Origin: Enterococcus asini ATCC 700915
GTDB taxonomy: Bacteria; Bacillota; Bacilli; Lactobacillales; Enterococcaceae
Direction: 5' to 3'
Length of the DNA: 64,000 nucleotides
Assembly (NCBI RefSeq): GCF_000407365.1
Contig: NZ_ASVU01000001.1
Span: forward strand, 1-64,000
The notes beneath the pieces are model-generated. The model had not been told where the DNA came from. It saw nothing but the letters and a program-made list of their open reading frames with translations, and made no database searches. Positions 27,665 through 35,103 of the stretch are shown here, in pieces. Each line of letters begins with the position of its first letter. The stretch's first letter is position 1. Made by a program: the position numbers and the translations under genes.

Positions 27665-27973
27665 TTAATACTCCTGACTTGATACGTAATCCTTGAAGGC
27701 TTCCAAAACTTCCAGCGCTTCATACTCTGATAAGTTCGCCGCCTCTGCCAGCTTCGTAAGTGCTGCTAATTGGCTTTCTCTGAGGCTTTTTAGCATATTC
27801 TTGAGGTTTGCCTCTTGTTGAGAAAAGTAGGCTATCTTGGCTTCTAGTTCGTCGTTTAGTTGTGCCACGTTGTCAATCATCTTAAAAAGTATATCTTTCA
27901 CCAACTCGGTATCGTCTGTTTCTTTCAATATTTGTACGACGCTTTTTCTAAGGTCCGTGATGTTTGCTTTCAT
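27665..27973 (-). CDS. Hypothetical coiled-coil protein
   Basis: 102 aa, acidic and helical with heptad-like spacing (LNDELEAKIAYFSQQEANLKNMLKSL). No domain recognised. Separated by 3 nt from the upstream gene; GGGAG precedes the ATG. Early operon gene of unknown function. Confidence 0.7.
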   Translation of the reverse strand: MKANITDLRKSVVQILKETDDTELVKDILFKMIDNVAQLNDELEAKIAYFSQQEANLKNMLKSLRESQLAALTKLAEAANLSEYEALEVLEAFKDYVSSQEY

Positions 27974-27976
27974 AAT

Positions 27977-28285
27977 TTAAACTCCCAACTTAATTCCCAA
28001 GACACTTGCTAACTGCTCAACTTTCAAATAGATCATCTCTTGGTATTCTTCAAAATCGACTGGCTCGCCTGTTTCATTATCGGTAATAACGCCTTGGGAT
28101 ATATCCGACAAATCTTGTAAAACAGATTCAGCGGTTACCTCTGGCTCATAATCTTCCTTTAGTAATTCAATGCCATTCATTGCCAGTTTAAAACTCTCTT
28201 GGGCAACTTCTCCCGAATTTTCAAATGCTGATTTGAGATGGTATAAAACTCGATTCTCTAAACGATCTTTTTCCAAATAGTGCAT
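27977..28285 (-). CDS. Hypothetical early satellite protein
   Basis: 102 aa, acidic, helical; contains LKEDYEPEVTAESVLQDLSDI near the middle. Strong RBS AAAGGAGG. Second gene of the leftward early operon after the AlpA/Xis-like gene. No family recognised. Confidence 0.7.
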   Translation of the reverse strand: MHYLEKDRLENRVLYHLKSAFENSGEVAQESFKLAMNGIELLKEDYEPEVTAESVLQDLSDISQGVITDNETGEPVDFEEYQEMIYLKVEQLASVLGIKLGV

Positions 28286-28349
28286 TTTTTGCTTCCTCCT
28301 TTAAATTCCTTCAGCAACAACCATTTGACTTCCAACATTCCACATACGC

Positions 28350-28362
28350 CCCCAGCGTTTGC
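28350..28362 (+). repeat. CCCCAGCGTTTGC repeat, copy 1
   Basis: 13 bp motif just downstream of the AlpA/Xis-like gene; a second copy is at 29451-29463 before int, and GCCCCCAGCG recurs inverted near 20051-20062. Possible protein-binding site; role unknown. Confidence 0.4.
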
Positions 28363-28364
28363 GA

Positions 28365-28628
28365 TTATTTTTGATACTGCAATAACCATTCCCGAATTGC
28401 CTTTTTACTATAAAGAACCATTCCTGATTCCAAGCGAATTTCTGGACAGCCTTGTTTCACCCAATCTTTTAATGTATTAACACTTACATCAAAAGCGGCT
28501 GCCGCATACTTCTGCTTTACAATATCTTGGTTATCAACCACTGCTTGCAACGCCTGTTCAAACATAGATACCGCTCCATCAAAACTTTGCTTTTGCCATT
28601 GGGCTAGTGTTTCTTCGATTGTTAGCAT
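28365..28628 (-). CDS. AlpA/excisionase-like winged-helix regulator
   Basis: 87 aa. The C-terminal 48 residues (YAAAAFDVSVNTLKDWVKQGCPEIR then MVLYSKKAIREWLLQYQ) form the MerR/Xis-type winged helix of AlpA and excisionase proteins; the N-terminal 38 residues are helical. First gene of the leftward operon, immediately downstream of promoter PL. In PICIs such a protein activates or directs excision. RBS AAAGGAG. Confidence 0.75.
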   Translation of the reverse strand: MLTIEETLAQWQKQSFDGAVSMFEQALQAVVDNQDIVKQKYAAAAFDVSVNTLKDWVKQGCPEIRLESGMVLYSKKAIREWLLQYQK

Positions 28629-28713
28629 ATGATTTTCTCCTTTCTTCCCGATAGCGATACGTCACTTTGCGTAACTTTTGGATATTTTTTTAGACGTCAC
28701 TTTGCGTAACCTC

Positions 28714-28742
28714 TTGCCTATATTGTATATTTGATTTACAAT
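28714..28742 (+). promoter_or_regulatory. Promoter PR (repressor-int)
   Basis: TTGCCT (28714-28719), 17 nt, TACAAT (28737-28742); 48 nt upstream of the repressor ATG. Confidence 0.7.
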
Positions 28743-28750
28743 GATGTCAA
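28722..28750 (-). promoter_or_regulatory. Promoter PL (leftward early operon)
   Basis: Minus strand TTGACA (28745-28750), 17 nt, TACAAT (28722-28727). It overlaps PR almost completely on the opposite strand. Confidence 0.8.
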
Positions 28751-28790
28751 GTAACATTACGTAACTTTTTTCATAAGGAAGGAGGATTTT

Positions 28791-29429
28791 ATGAAGAACA
28801 ACGAACCCGATAAGTACGAAGTCGGAAAACGAATTAGATCACTACGAACAAAAAACGGACTTACTCTTGAAGAATTCGGGCTAATCTTTGATCCACCTGC
28901 AAGTAAAAGTATAGTTTCTCGTTGGGAATCCGGTAAAAGTTTACCCAGTCCTGAAAGGATAAAAACTATTAGTGATGAATTCAGTATTTCAACTATCTAT
29001 TTGCTCTACGGAACAATCACGATGGAAGATTCTAGATTCATAGATAACTATAAGTATCTAACAGACCCGTCCTATTCATGGTCAAAAAAAGATTATCCTA
29101 AAGTTAAGGAATTTATTAAAAATTCTAGCATTGAAGCTTTACAAGAAGATCTAATGAACTTAGATTTAAACTCTCTCACCTTTTCTCAAATTGCATATTT
29201 GGAAACGGCTTTAGCTCCAATTGATTCTCAAGATTATAAAGACGATGATTTTACTCTATTAAACGGTCTTATGCACCATTTGGAAAATTTATATTCATAT
29301 TCTCTTTATGTAGATATGAACAAAAAAATTAATAAAAATCTAGAAAATCAACAAAAAATAAAAAGTAAACAAGAATTGCAAGACGACGCCCGCAAGCAGC
29401 TCGAAAAAATCTTAAAAAAAATAATGTAG
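28791..29429 (+). CDS. XRE-family master repressor (Stl/Rpr-like)
   Basis: 212 aa. The N-terminal HTH (residues about 8-65: VGKRIRSLRTKNGLTLEEFG, SIVSRWESGKSLPSPERI) is of the lambda-repressor/XRE type. The remaining 150 residues are helical and charged, and show no S24 peptidase (no Ala-Gly cleavage site or Ser/Lys dyad seen). Such repressors in PICIs are removed by binding a helper-phage protein rather than by RecA-driven cleavage. Strong RBS GGAAGGAGG. Sits between its operators and int. Confidence 0.82.
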   Translation: MKNNEPDKYEVGKRIRSLRTKNGLTLEEFGLIFDPPASKSIVSRWESGKSLPSPERIKTISDEFSISTIYLLYGTITMEDSRFIDNYKYLTDPSYSWSKKDYPKVKEFIKNSSIEALQEDLMNLDLNSLTFSQIAYLETALAPIDSQDYKDDDFTLLNGLMHHLENLYSYSLYVDMNKKINKNLENQQKIKSKQELQDDARKQLEKILKKIM

Positions 29430-29450
29430 TATTTCTCCCTCCCACAACGT

Positions 29451-29463
29451 CCCCAGCGTTTGC
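29451..29463 (+). repeat. CCCCAGCGTTTGC repeat, copy 2
   Basis: Identical to 28350-28362; lies in the gap between repressor and int, just before the int RBS. Confidence 0.4.
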
Positions 29464-29479
29464 AACTGGAGGAATAAAC

Positions 29480-30631
29480 ATGGCTACAATCAAGCAATAT
29501 GACACCAAAAAAGGCAAATTTTGGTACTATAAAGCATACTTGGGAATTGACCCAACAACGGGTAAACAAGTAGCTACCACTAAACGTGGATTCAAAACAA
29601 AAAAAGAAGCTCAACTCGCATTAAGTCGGCTTCAGGTAGATTATGAAAAAAATGGATTAAACAAGCCAGCAGCCAGTCAGACCTTCCAAGAAATTTTTGA
29701 TTTATGGAAAGAGAACTACAAATTGACTGTAAAGGAAAGTACTTATTGCAAGGCTATCAGTCAATATGAAGTGCATACTCTACCTGTCTTTGGCAAAAAA
29801 AAGATTGATGAAATTACCGTAACTGATATTCAAAAGTTTGCCAATGATAAGGTGAAAACTAAGAAAAAATATCGTGACTTTATCACCGATGTTTCAAGAA
29901 TTTTTGAATATGCAATACAATTGGGAATCATAAATGATAACCCCACTAAAAGAATTATCGTACCCAAGCGAAAACAAGAAGTAATCGAGGAACGTCCCAA
30001 GAACTACTACACAAAAGAAGAACTGCAAACATTTTTGACCTGTTGCAAAGAACAAGAACCGCCTAAAATATACGCCTTCTTTCAATTGCTGTCTGCTTCC
30101 GGTTGCCGTCAAGGTGAACTGTTAGGCCTAGAATGGCGCTTTGTTGACTTCAAAGAAGAATGTATCTATATCAATCAAACACTAGCTAGAGGAGAAAATA
30201 GGCGCTTGTATATCGAACAACCAAAGACAAAACATTCCAAGCGAACTGTTAGCCTAGATCATGAAACAATGCAAGTTCTAAAAAAGTGGAAAAAGGAACA
30301 AGCCGCCTCTTACCTTCAACTAGGTATTAACACGAACCAAAAAAATCAATTGGTTTTTCCGAATGTGGAAAACAGCTTTCTTCAACTTTCTAAACCTAGA
30401 ACTTGGATGTTAAGAATAATGAGAAACAACGATCTAAGGGTAATCACGATTCACGGATTCCGACACACACACGCCACCTTACTATTAGAAGCTGGTGTCC
30501 CTGCAAAAACGATTTCCGAACGATTAGGCCACACGAACATTCAGATTACTTTAGATTTATATTCACACGTTACGGAACGAATGGAGAAAAAAGTTCCCGG
30601 AGTATTTGCTTCAATCATGGCGGGAAATTGA
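29480..30631 (+). CDS. int: Tyrosine-type site-specific integrase
   Basis: 383 aa. N-terminal arm-binding domain (about 1-55, GKFWYYKAYLGIDPTTGKQ), SAM-like core-binding domain (about 65-155), and catalytic domain with Arg210, Lys near 251-254, HxxR (His325, Arg328), His351 and nucleophile Tyr361. It catalyses recombination between attP and the tRNA-Ser 3' end. GGAGG RBS. Its stop codon lies within the right arm-type repeats, and attR is 118 bp downstream. Confidence 0.95.
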   Translation: MATIKQYDTKKGKFWYYKAYLGIDPTTGKQVATTKRGFKTKKEAQLALSRLQVDYEKNGLNKPAASQTFQEIFDLWKENYKLTVKESTYCKAISQYEVHTLPVFGKKKIDEITVTDIQKFANDKVKTKKKYRDFITDVSRIFEYAIQLGIINDNPTKRIIVPKRKQEVIEERPKNYYTKEELQTFLTCCKEQEPPKIYAFFQLLSASGCRQGELLGLEWRFVDFKEECIYINQTLARGENRRLYIEQPKTKHSKRTVSLDHETMQVLKKWKKEQAASYLQLGINTNQKNQLVFPNVENSFLQLSKPRTWMLRIMRNNDLRVITIHGFRHTHATLLLEAGVPAKTISERLGHTNIQITLDLYSHVTERMEKKVPGVFASIMAGN

Positions 30632-30650
30632 CTTGATTTTGACTTGATTT
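30628..30650 (+). repeat. Right integrase arm-type repeats
   Basis: TTGACTTGATTTTGACTTGATTT, the same tandem TTGACTTGA motif as at the left end (20010-20031), overlapping the int stop codon. Confidence 0.7.
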
Positions 30651-30748
30651 GTTTTCGATTTGTTGAAAAGCATTGATATTTTGATGAGATAAAAAATCAT
30701 AAAACAGCGGTATTACAAGGAAGTGATAGGCTTTGATTTGTTAAAACC

Positions 30749-30765
30749 AATCCCCTACTCTCCTT
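30749..30765 (+). repeat. attR core (17 bp direct repeat)
   Basis: AATCCCCTACTCTCCTT, a copy of the tRNA-Ser 3' end; sequence beyond it is chromosomal. Confidence 0.9.
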
Positions 30766-30781
30766 CTTAGTAACGTTTTTC

Positions 30782-30816
30782 GCACTTTTGGCCTCGTTGT
30801 CAAAAGTGCTTTTTTT
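30782..30816 (+). terminator. Original tRNA-Ser terminator displaced by the element
   Basis: GCACTTTTG/CAAAAGTGC hairpin (30782-30809) plus T-run, 17 nt after attR. Before integration it would have followed the tRNA gene directly. Confidence 0.8.
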
Positions 30817-30935
30817 GTGTTTTGGGGGCAGAGTTTGGGGCAGAAATAAAAAGCCATCCAACGATCTGAACCCGAACAGTTCCCTTCTGTTTCCCTACTG
30901 AGCAAAATGATTTACACTGTAGTTAGGTGATGAAA

Positions 30936-32738
30936 ATGAATTATTTGAAAAAAACACTTATGAATACATTCGAATTTCTCGGCAAGACGCAATCTTATTT
31001 CCGAGATGTCTTATTGATGCACGGCTTTTTGCTTTTTATCGTAATTCCGTTACTGAGTAGCTCGACTAAATTTATCTTAGCCAGAGGAGGAATTCCTTAC
31101 CTTTCCTATGACAACCTACTGAGCATTGCCACCCAGCACTCCTTTGTCTTTCTCTTGTTACTACTCACTTTGTTGTTTATTTTGCTAACGGTGTATTTCG
31201 AATTTACCTTCTTATTACTCAGTGTCTACTTCTTAGAGAAAAAAGAAGCCGTCTCTTTACGCCAACTCTTGTGCATGACGGTAATCCAAATTCGCAAAGT
31301 CCGACCTTCTGTGGTCTTGTTCTTTCTATTTTACTTCCTGTTGGTCTTACCTATTGGCGGTCTGAATTTTAATTCTGATCTCTTAAGCCGCATTAAGATT
31401 CCTGCTTTTATCATGGATTTCATCTTTGCCAATCGCATCTTGATCATCTCCGCGTTTCTGTTGGTTTACCTAGCCTTGATTTATCTCGGCATTCGGTTAA
31501 TTTTCGCTTTGCCGGAAATGATCTTGCGGGATCGTCCATTCTGGCCCGCCGTCAAAGAAAGCTGGTGGATTACCCAGCGGCGATTCTTTGCCATCTTAGG
31601 TCGTTTTCTCTTTATCGGTGCCAGCGTTTTGGCCATTGCTTCACTAGGAACGCTACTCGTACTAGGGGCCCAGAACTTGATTGAAGCGTATCTGCCAGAT
31701 TATGCCTTATACAGCGCAGTCTTCGCCATGACCTTATTGCAATTTCTCTACTTATTAAATATCGTGTTGTCCACGGTGGGAATTTTCTTCATTATTGTCG
31801 ACTTCATGGAAGATGAAGGCTTTCTGCCTGATATCCCCAGCTGGTTTTATAAAGAGCCCTTAAAAACGCCCCGCTTCCCCCAGGGGAAAAATGTCCTGTT
31901 ACTGCTGATGACCCTATTTTTCGGTATCGGCGTCAGCCTCTACAATTTGAACTATTTAACCAGCACGACAGAAACCATTCCCTTAACCATTTCTCACCGG
32001 GGGGTCTCTGATAAAAATGGTGTGCAAAACAGTCTTGCGGCGTTGAAAGACACCCATGACCGCTATCAGCCGGATTACGTCGAAACCGATGTGCAAATGA
32101 CAAGTGACGGGCAGTTTGTGGTGATTCATGACTTTGACCTGAAAGCCTTGACTGGTGAAAGAGGCACTCCAGAGCAAATGACTGCCGCCGACATCCTCAA
32201 GCGGCAAGTCAAAGAAAACCAACAAGCCGCGCCTATCGTAAGCTTCGATGAATATCTTGACTACGCCCAAGAACTTCATCAAAAATTACTAGTAGAAATC
32301 AAAACCCAACGAAAAGACTCGAAGGAATTGGTACAACGCTTCTTGGATCGTTATGAGGCAGACTTGAGCCAAAATCAAGATATGATTCAAAGCTTGTCTT
32401 ATACTGTTGTGGAAGAAGTCAAAAAAGCCGCCCCAAACATCCCCACCGGCTACATTCTCCCTTTCAATCTCGTGGGGCCGCCTCAAACCAATGCCGACTT
32501 TTTGACAATGGAATTTAGTACCATCAATCGTAACTTTATCACGTCGGCCAAAGCAGACGGCAAAAAGGTCTTTGTCTGGACCCCGAATTCCGAAGATGAT
32601 ATCAGTCGCATGATTTTTTACGGCGTCGACGGCATCATTACCGACTCCTTGGAAACCTTGGATCGCACCATTGCCGCTCAAAAAGATGACCCTACCTATG
32701 CCGACAAACTCTTGAACTTCGTTATCGGCATCGGCTAA
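30936..32738 (+). CDS. Membrane-anchored glycerophosphodiester phosphodiesterase
   Basis: 600 aa. The first 340 residues hold about eight membrane segments of the kind fused to GDPD in Firmicutes; the C-terminal 245 residues are a GDPD domain with SHRGVSD, VETDVQM (Glu, Asp) and VIHDFDL, the His-Glu-Asp-His metal/catalytic set. It hydrolyses glycerophosphodiesters to glycerol 3-phosphate and an alcohol, probably turning over lipid or lipoteichoic acid fragments. ATG 30936 is preferred (AGG 8 nt upstream); GTG 30927 and ATG 30930 are alternatives. Confidence 0.88.
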   Translation: MNYLKKTLMNTFEFLGKTQSYFRDVLLMHGFLLFIVIPLLSSSTKFILARGGIPYLSYDNLLSIATQHSFVFLLLLLTLLFILLTVYFEFTFLLLSVYFLEKKEAVSLRQLLCMTVIQIRKVRPSVVLFFLFYFLLVLPIGGLNFNSDLLSRIKIPAFIMDFIFANRILIISAFLLVYLALIYLGIRLIFALPEMILRDRPFWPAVKESWWITQRRFFAILGRFLFIGASVLAIASLGTLLVLGAQNLIEAYLPDYALYSAVFAMTLLQFLYLLNIVLSTVGIFFIIVDFMEDEGFLPDIPSWFYKEPLKTPRFPQGKNVLLLLMTLFFGIGVSLYNLNYLTSTTETIPLTISHRGVSDKNGVQNSLAALKDTHDRYQPDYVETDVQMTSDGQFVVIHDFDLKALTGERGTPEQMTAADILKRQVKENQQAAPIVSFDEYLDYAQELHQKLLVEIKTQRKDSKELVQRFLDRYEADLSQNQDMIQSLSYTVVEEVKKAAPNIPTGYILPFNLVGPPQTNADFLTMEFSTINRNFITSAKADGKKVFVWTPNSEDDISRMIFYGVDGIITDSLETLDRTIAAQKDDPTYADKLLNFVIGIG

Positions 32739-32741
32739 AAA

Positions 32742-32786
32742 AATACTCCCAACTAGGTCCTGTTTTCCTAGTTGGGAGCTTTTTTG
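32742..32786 (+). terminator. Terminator of the GDPD gene
   Basis: CTCCCAACTAGG/CCTAGTTGGGAG hairpin (32746-32778) followed by T6. Confidence 0.92.
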
Positions 32787-32811
32787 TTAAGGAAAGTCAA
32801 TAAGGTATAGT

Positions 32812-33030
32812 CTAGCTTACTAAAGCCACGGCTACGGGTTCTTTGACATCCCCATGTTTCACCAGCATCCGGTGTTGAGATTCGATGACAGTAGCCCGGT
32901 CTTCCTTGTTGCAGTCCTCCACCGTAATCACGACGGTATTGGTGTAGATTTGCTCCACTGTGCCCACTACCGTATTCTTTAGCCCAACTGGCGTGCAAAG
33001 GTAGGATTGGCCGATTTCGATTTGATTCAT
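32812..33030 (-). CDS. Small KOW-like protein (DUF2187-like), paralogue 1
   Basis: 72 aa, beta-rich: IEIGQSYLCTPVGL, GTVEQIYTNTVVITVE, RMLVKHGDV. The pattern of a short strand, glycine turn and VV-VE strand resembles DUF2187/YkvS-type small proteins. A second copy with the same GQ-Y-C-PVGL opening is at 51868-52095. GGAGG RBS. Function not established. Confidence 0.7.
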   Translation of the reverse strand: MNQIEIGQSYLCTPVGLKNTVVGTVEQIYTNTVVITVEDCNKEDRATVIESQHRMLVKHGDVKEPVAVALVS

Positions 33031-33252
33031 ATTGTGTTCCTCCGCGTTTTTTTATTTAATCATATAATAACAGAAAAAAGAAAAACTGCAATCGTTTTCC
33101 AAACTTTTTTTTAATATTTGCCCTTGTTAGAACGGAATTATCACGAAAAAGTATTCTGTTTATTAAAAATCAGCTATTTTCGACTAATTTTTCACACAAT
33201 TATTCTGTGAATTGACAAAAACAGATACCTTTTCTTAGAGAAAAATCTGTTT
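33031..33252. other. AT-rich intergenic stretch
   Basis: No gene seen. It contains two TATTCTGT words (33153 and 33201 areas) and the left arm of a bidirectional hairpin. Together with the gene remnant downstream it makes a 450 nt stretch with no intact gene. Confidence 0.4.
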
Positions 33253-33255
33253 TTA
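33215..33255. terminator. Bidirectional terminator
   Basis: AAAACAGAT/ATCTGTTTT hairpin (33218-33253) with T-runs in both directions. On the minus strand it follows the remnant ORF ending at 33253. Confidence 0.65.
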
Positions 33256-33345
33256 TTTTGAGAGCATGTATTTCATCTCTTTCAAGGCAAACATTTTTTT
33301 GATATGCTCGTTCGTCAGATAGAGCTTGTACAACAAAGGAAACCC
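33253..33345 (-). pseudogene. C-terminal remnant of an unidentified gene
   Basis: 30 sense codons in protein-like order (LYKLYLTNEHIKKMFALKEM) ending with TAA and followed at once by a terminator, but preceded by an in-frame stop and no start. This looks like the tail of a deleted gene. Parent family not recognised. Confidence 0.3.
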
Positions 33346-33485
33346 TTACAAAAATACACGGCAGTAAAATCCTTATGATTTTCTTCAGACAAAAATATTT
33401 TTTTGTTTTTTTTAGAGGGATGTGTTACATTAGAATTGTTGGTGAAACAGCTAACAAAACTATTTTATTGAAAGCAGGTGAAGCG

Positions 33486-33629
33486 ATGACCTATACTGCA
33501 AATGATGTCACCTATCGAATTGCATTCGATACGGAAAGCAACCATTTTCTAGCGATTGACACCCATAACGAAGCACGTGTTGCAACTGGCGTAACAATCG
33601 AAGAAGCCGTACGTAACCTACGAGGCTAA
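33486..33629 (+). CDS. Small hypothetical protein (47 aa)
   Basis: MTYTANDVTYRIAFDTESNH start; contains ATGVTIEEAVRNLRG at the C-terminus, a beta-alpha pattern. The start chosen is ATG 33486 with GCAGGTGAAG upstream; the frame extends to 33375 but that part is AT-rich, non-protein-like and contains the promoter region. No family recognised. Confidence 0.6.
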   Translation: MTYTANDVTYRIAFDTESNHFLAIDTHNEARVATGVTIEEAVRNLRG

Positions 33630-33673
33630 TCAAAGGAGCGTTAGTGTGAAAATCACAGCTAGAACATTTCCCT

Positions 33674-33717
33674 AAAGTCGTCAACTAGTTATTCAACTAA
33701 TTGACGACTTTTTTTGA
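33674..33717 (+). terminator. Terminator after the 47 aa gene
   Basis: AAGTCGTCAA/TTGACGACTT hairpin (33675-33710) followed by T7. Confidence 0.9.
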
Positions 33718-33749
33718 TATCTTGCTGCACAAATAGCGAATTACTTTAC

Positions 33750-33758
33750 CGATTCTTG
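33750..33758 (+). repeat. IS target-site duplication, left
   Basis: CGATTCTTG, identical to 35086-35094. Confidence 0.85.
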
Positions 33759-35085
33759 GGTAGCGTCAAGAATTATGTGTAAATGGAAAATCCATTCCGT
33801 TAATTACAGTTAAATCATTGACTCTAATGTATCCTGAATTTCTTTAAATCCTTTGTGAATCCTGCCTAAAAATTTTTGGTTATATTGATTAAATTGCGAC
33901 ACTAAAAATCTTTCTAAAGAGTCTTCATTTGGAAATTGTTCTTTTCTTCGAGTATACCGTTTTAATTGTTTATTAAATCCTTCGATTAAGTTCGTTGAAT
34001 AGATGGTTCGTCTGATAGTGGGAGGAAAATTATAAAATGTGACTATGGCAGGATTCAAGAGCAGATTGACAACTCTTGGATACTGCTTTCCCCATTTTTT
34101 GACCATAAAGTCCACTTGAGCCAATGCCTCTTCTTTAGACGTTGCTTGGTAAACCGCTTTGAACTCCTCACAAATTTCTTTTCGATCTCGAATACGCACT
34201 TTATGTGCGATATTTCTAGATACATGTACACAGCATTGTTGAAATTGTGCATTCGGATACACACTATGGATACTTTCTTCGATACCACTTAAACCATCGG
34301 TTACCACTAATAAAACCTCTTCTAACCCACGGTTTTTAAGATCTTGAAGAACCTCTTTCCAAATATACGCGGATTCTGTTGGGGCGATAGTGAACCCAAG
34401 AACTTCTTTGGTTCCATCCAATCGGATACCAATCGTAATGTACACGGCTTCTTTTGAAACGGTTTGTCTCTTCAAAGGAATATGTGTCGCATCCATAAAG
34501 ATAACGGAATAACTGGCTTCTAACGTTCTTTCTTTAAATGCTAAAACGTCTTCAGACACGAGTTTACTCATGTTGGAGATCGTTTGTGGCGTATAGTGAT
34601 GCCCATACATTTTTTCAATTAATTCGGAAATTTCAGCCATCGTAATGCCTTTTTGAAATAATTGGATAACGGTCGTTTCTAACGAATCATTGGTTCTCTT
34701 ATATGCTGGGAGTGTTTGTTGAGAAAATTCGCCATTCCGATCTCTAGGAATAGTTAAATTTAGCTCTCCATATTCTGTTTTAAATGTACGTGAATAATTC
34801 CCGTTACGGGAATTTCCTGAATTGAATCCATTTCGATCATATTTTTCGTAGTCTAAAAAAGCAGTTAGCTCTGCTTGTAGAAGTGAATTAATCGCTCGTT
34901 CTAAATGATCCCGAAATAATTCATCTAAATCGCCTTTATTGAGTAGTGTTTGCATAATTTCTGTAGTAAAATTAGTCATGAGAAAGTCCTCCTATAAAAT
35001 TTCGGTGTCGTAACTTTAATTTTACAGAATGGACTTTCTCTTTTTCTACCCTAAATTTCTATTTACACAAAATATTTTACACTCT
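33759..35085 (-). mobile_element. IS256-family insertion sequence
   Basis: About 1327 bp, the usual IS256 size, flanked by a 9 bp direct repeat CGATTCTTG. The ends are imperfect inverted repeats: left AGCGTCAAGAATTATGTGTA and right AGTGTAAAATATTTTGTGTA, both continuing AAT-GAAA. It has one intact transposase gene. The clean target duplication points to a fairly recent insertion. Exact left boundary may be off by two bases. Confidence 0.92.
33810..34979 (-). CDS. IS256-family (mutator-type) transposase
   Basis: 389 aa, intact. DDE triad: Asp163 (IFMDATHIPLK), Asp228 (LLVVTDGLSGIEES), Glu333 (STNLIEGFNKQLK), with the family's insertion containing CCVHVSRNI between the second Asp and Glu. It resembles the IS905/IS1310/IS1201 branch of lactic acid bacteria more than IS256 itself. 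Copies elsewhere in the genome are expected but cannot be seen here. Confidence 0.95.
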   Translation of the reverse strand: MTNFTTEIMQTLLNKGDLDELFRDHLERAINSLLQAELTAFLDYEKYDRNGFNSGNSRNGNYSRTFKTEYGELNLTIPRDRNGEFSQQTLPAYKRTNDSLETTVIQLFQKGITMAEISELIEKMYGHHYTPQTISNMSKLVSEDVLAFKERTLEASYSVIFMDATHIPLKRQTVSKEAVYITIGIRLDGTKEVLGFTIAPTESAYIWKEVLQDLKNRGLEEVLLVVTDGLSGIEESIHSVYPNAQFQQCCVHVSRNIAHKVRIRDRKEICEEFKAVYQATSKEEALAQVDFMVKKWGKQYPRVVNLLLNPAIVTFYNFPPTIRRTIYSTNLIEGFNKQLKRYTRRKEQFPNEDSLERFLVSQFNQYNQKFLGRIHKGFKEIQDTLESMI

Positions 35086-35094
35086 CGATTCTTG
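35086..35094 (+). repeat. IS target-site duplication, right
   Basis: CGATTCTTG, identical to 33750-33758; now lies 9 nt upstream of the aquaporin gene -10 box. Confidence 0.85.
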
Positions 35095-35103
35095 AGAAAA
35101 CTC

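Larger units (their letters stand above)
28661..28765. promoter_or_regulatory. Repressor operator cluster (three 15 bp sites)
   Basis: GTCACTTTGCGTAAC at 28661-28675 and again at 28696-28710, and GTAACATTACGTAAC at 28751-28765. Consensus GTMAC-WTTRC-GTAAC, partly palindromic. Site 2 lies just downstream of the PL -10, and site 3 abuts the PL -35 and lies just downstream of the PR -10, so occupancy could block both promoters. Likely targets of the XRE repressor encoded next to it. Confidence 0.7.
19940..30765. mobile_element. Phage-inducible chromosomal island (PICI)-like phage satellite integrated in tRNA-Ser(CGA)
   Basis: Bounded by 17 bp direct repeats in the tRNA-Ser 3' end, 10.8 kb apart. 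Rightward repressor and integrase genes sit at the right end; a leftward array carries AlpA/Xis-like, PrimPol and P4/D5-type helicase genes, a putative origin, a small-terminase-like protein and unknown coiled-coil proteins. There are no capsid, portal, tail, large terminase or lysis genes, so it is not a complete prophage. Size, layout and gene set fit the PICI family (for example SaPIs and EfCIV583). Helper phage and inducing signal are unknown. Confidence 0.85.

Noticed and set aside
29348-29614. Minus-strand frames across the repressor/int junction
   Set aside because: Cys/Phe-rich shadows of the real genes on the other strand, without RBS.
19940-30765. Complete or defective prophage
   Set aside because: No capsid, portal, large terminase, tail or lysis genes, and the gene density and order are those of a satellite.
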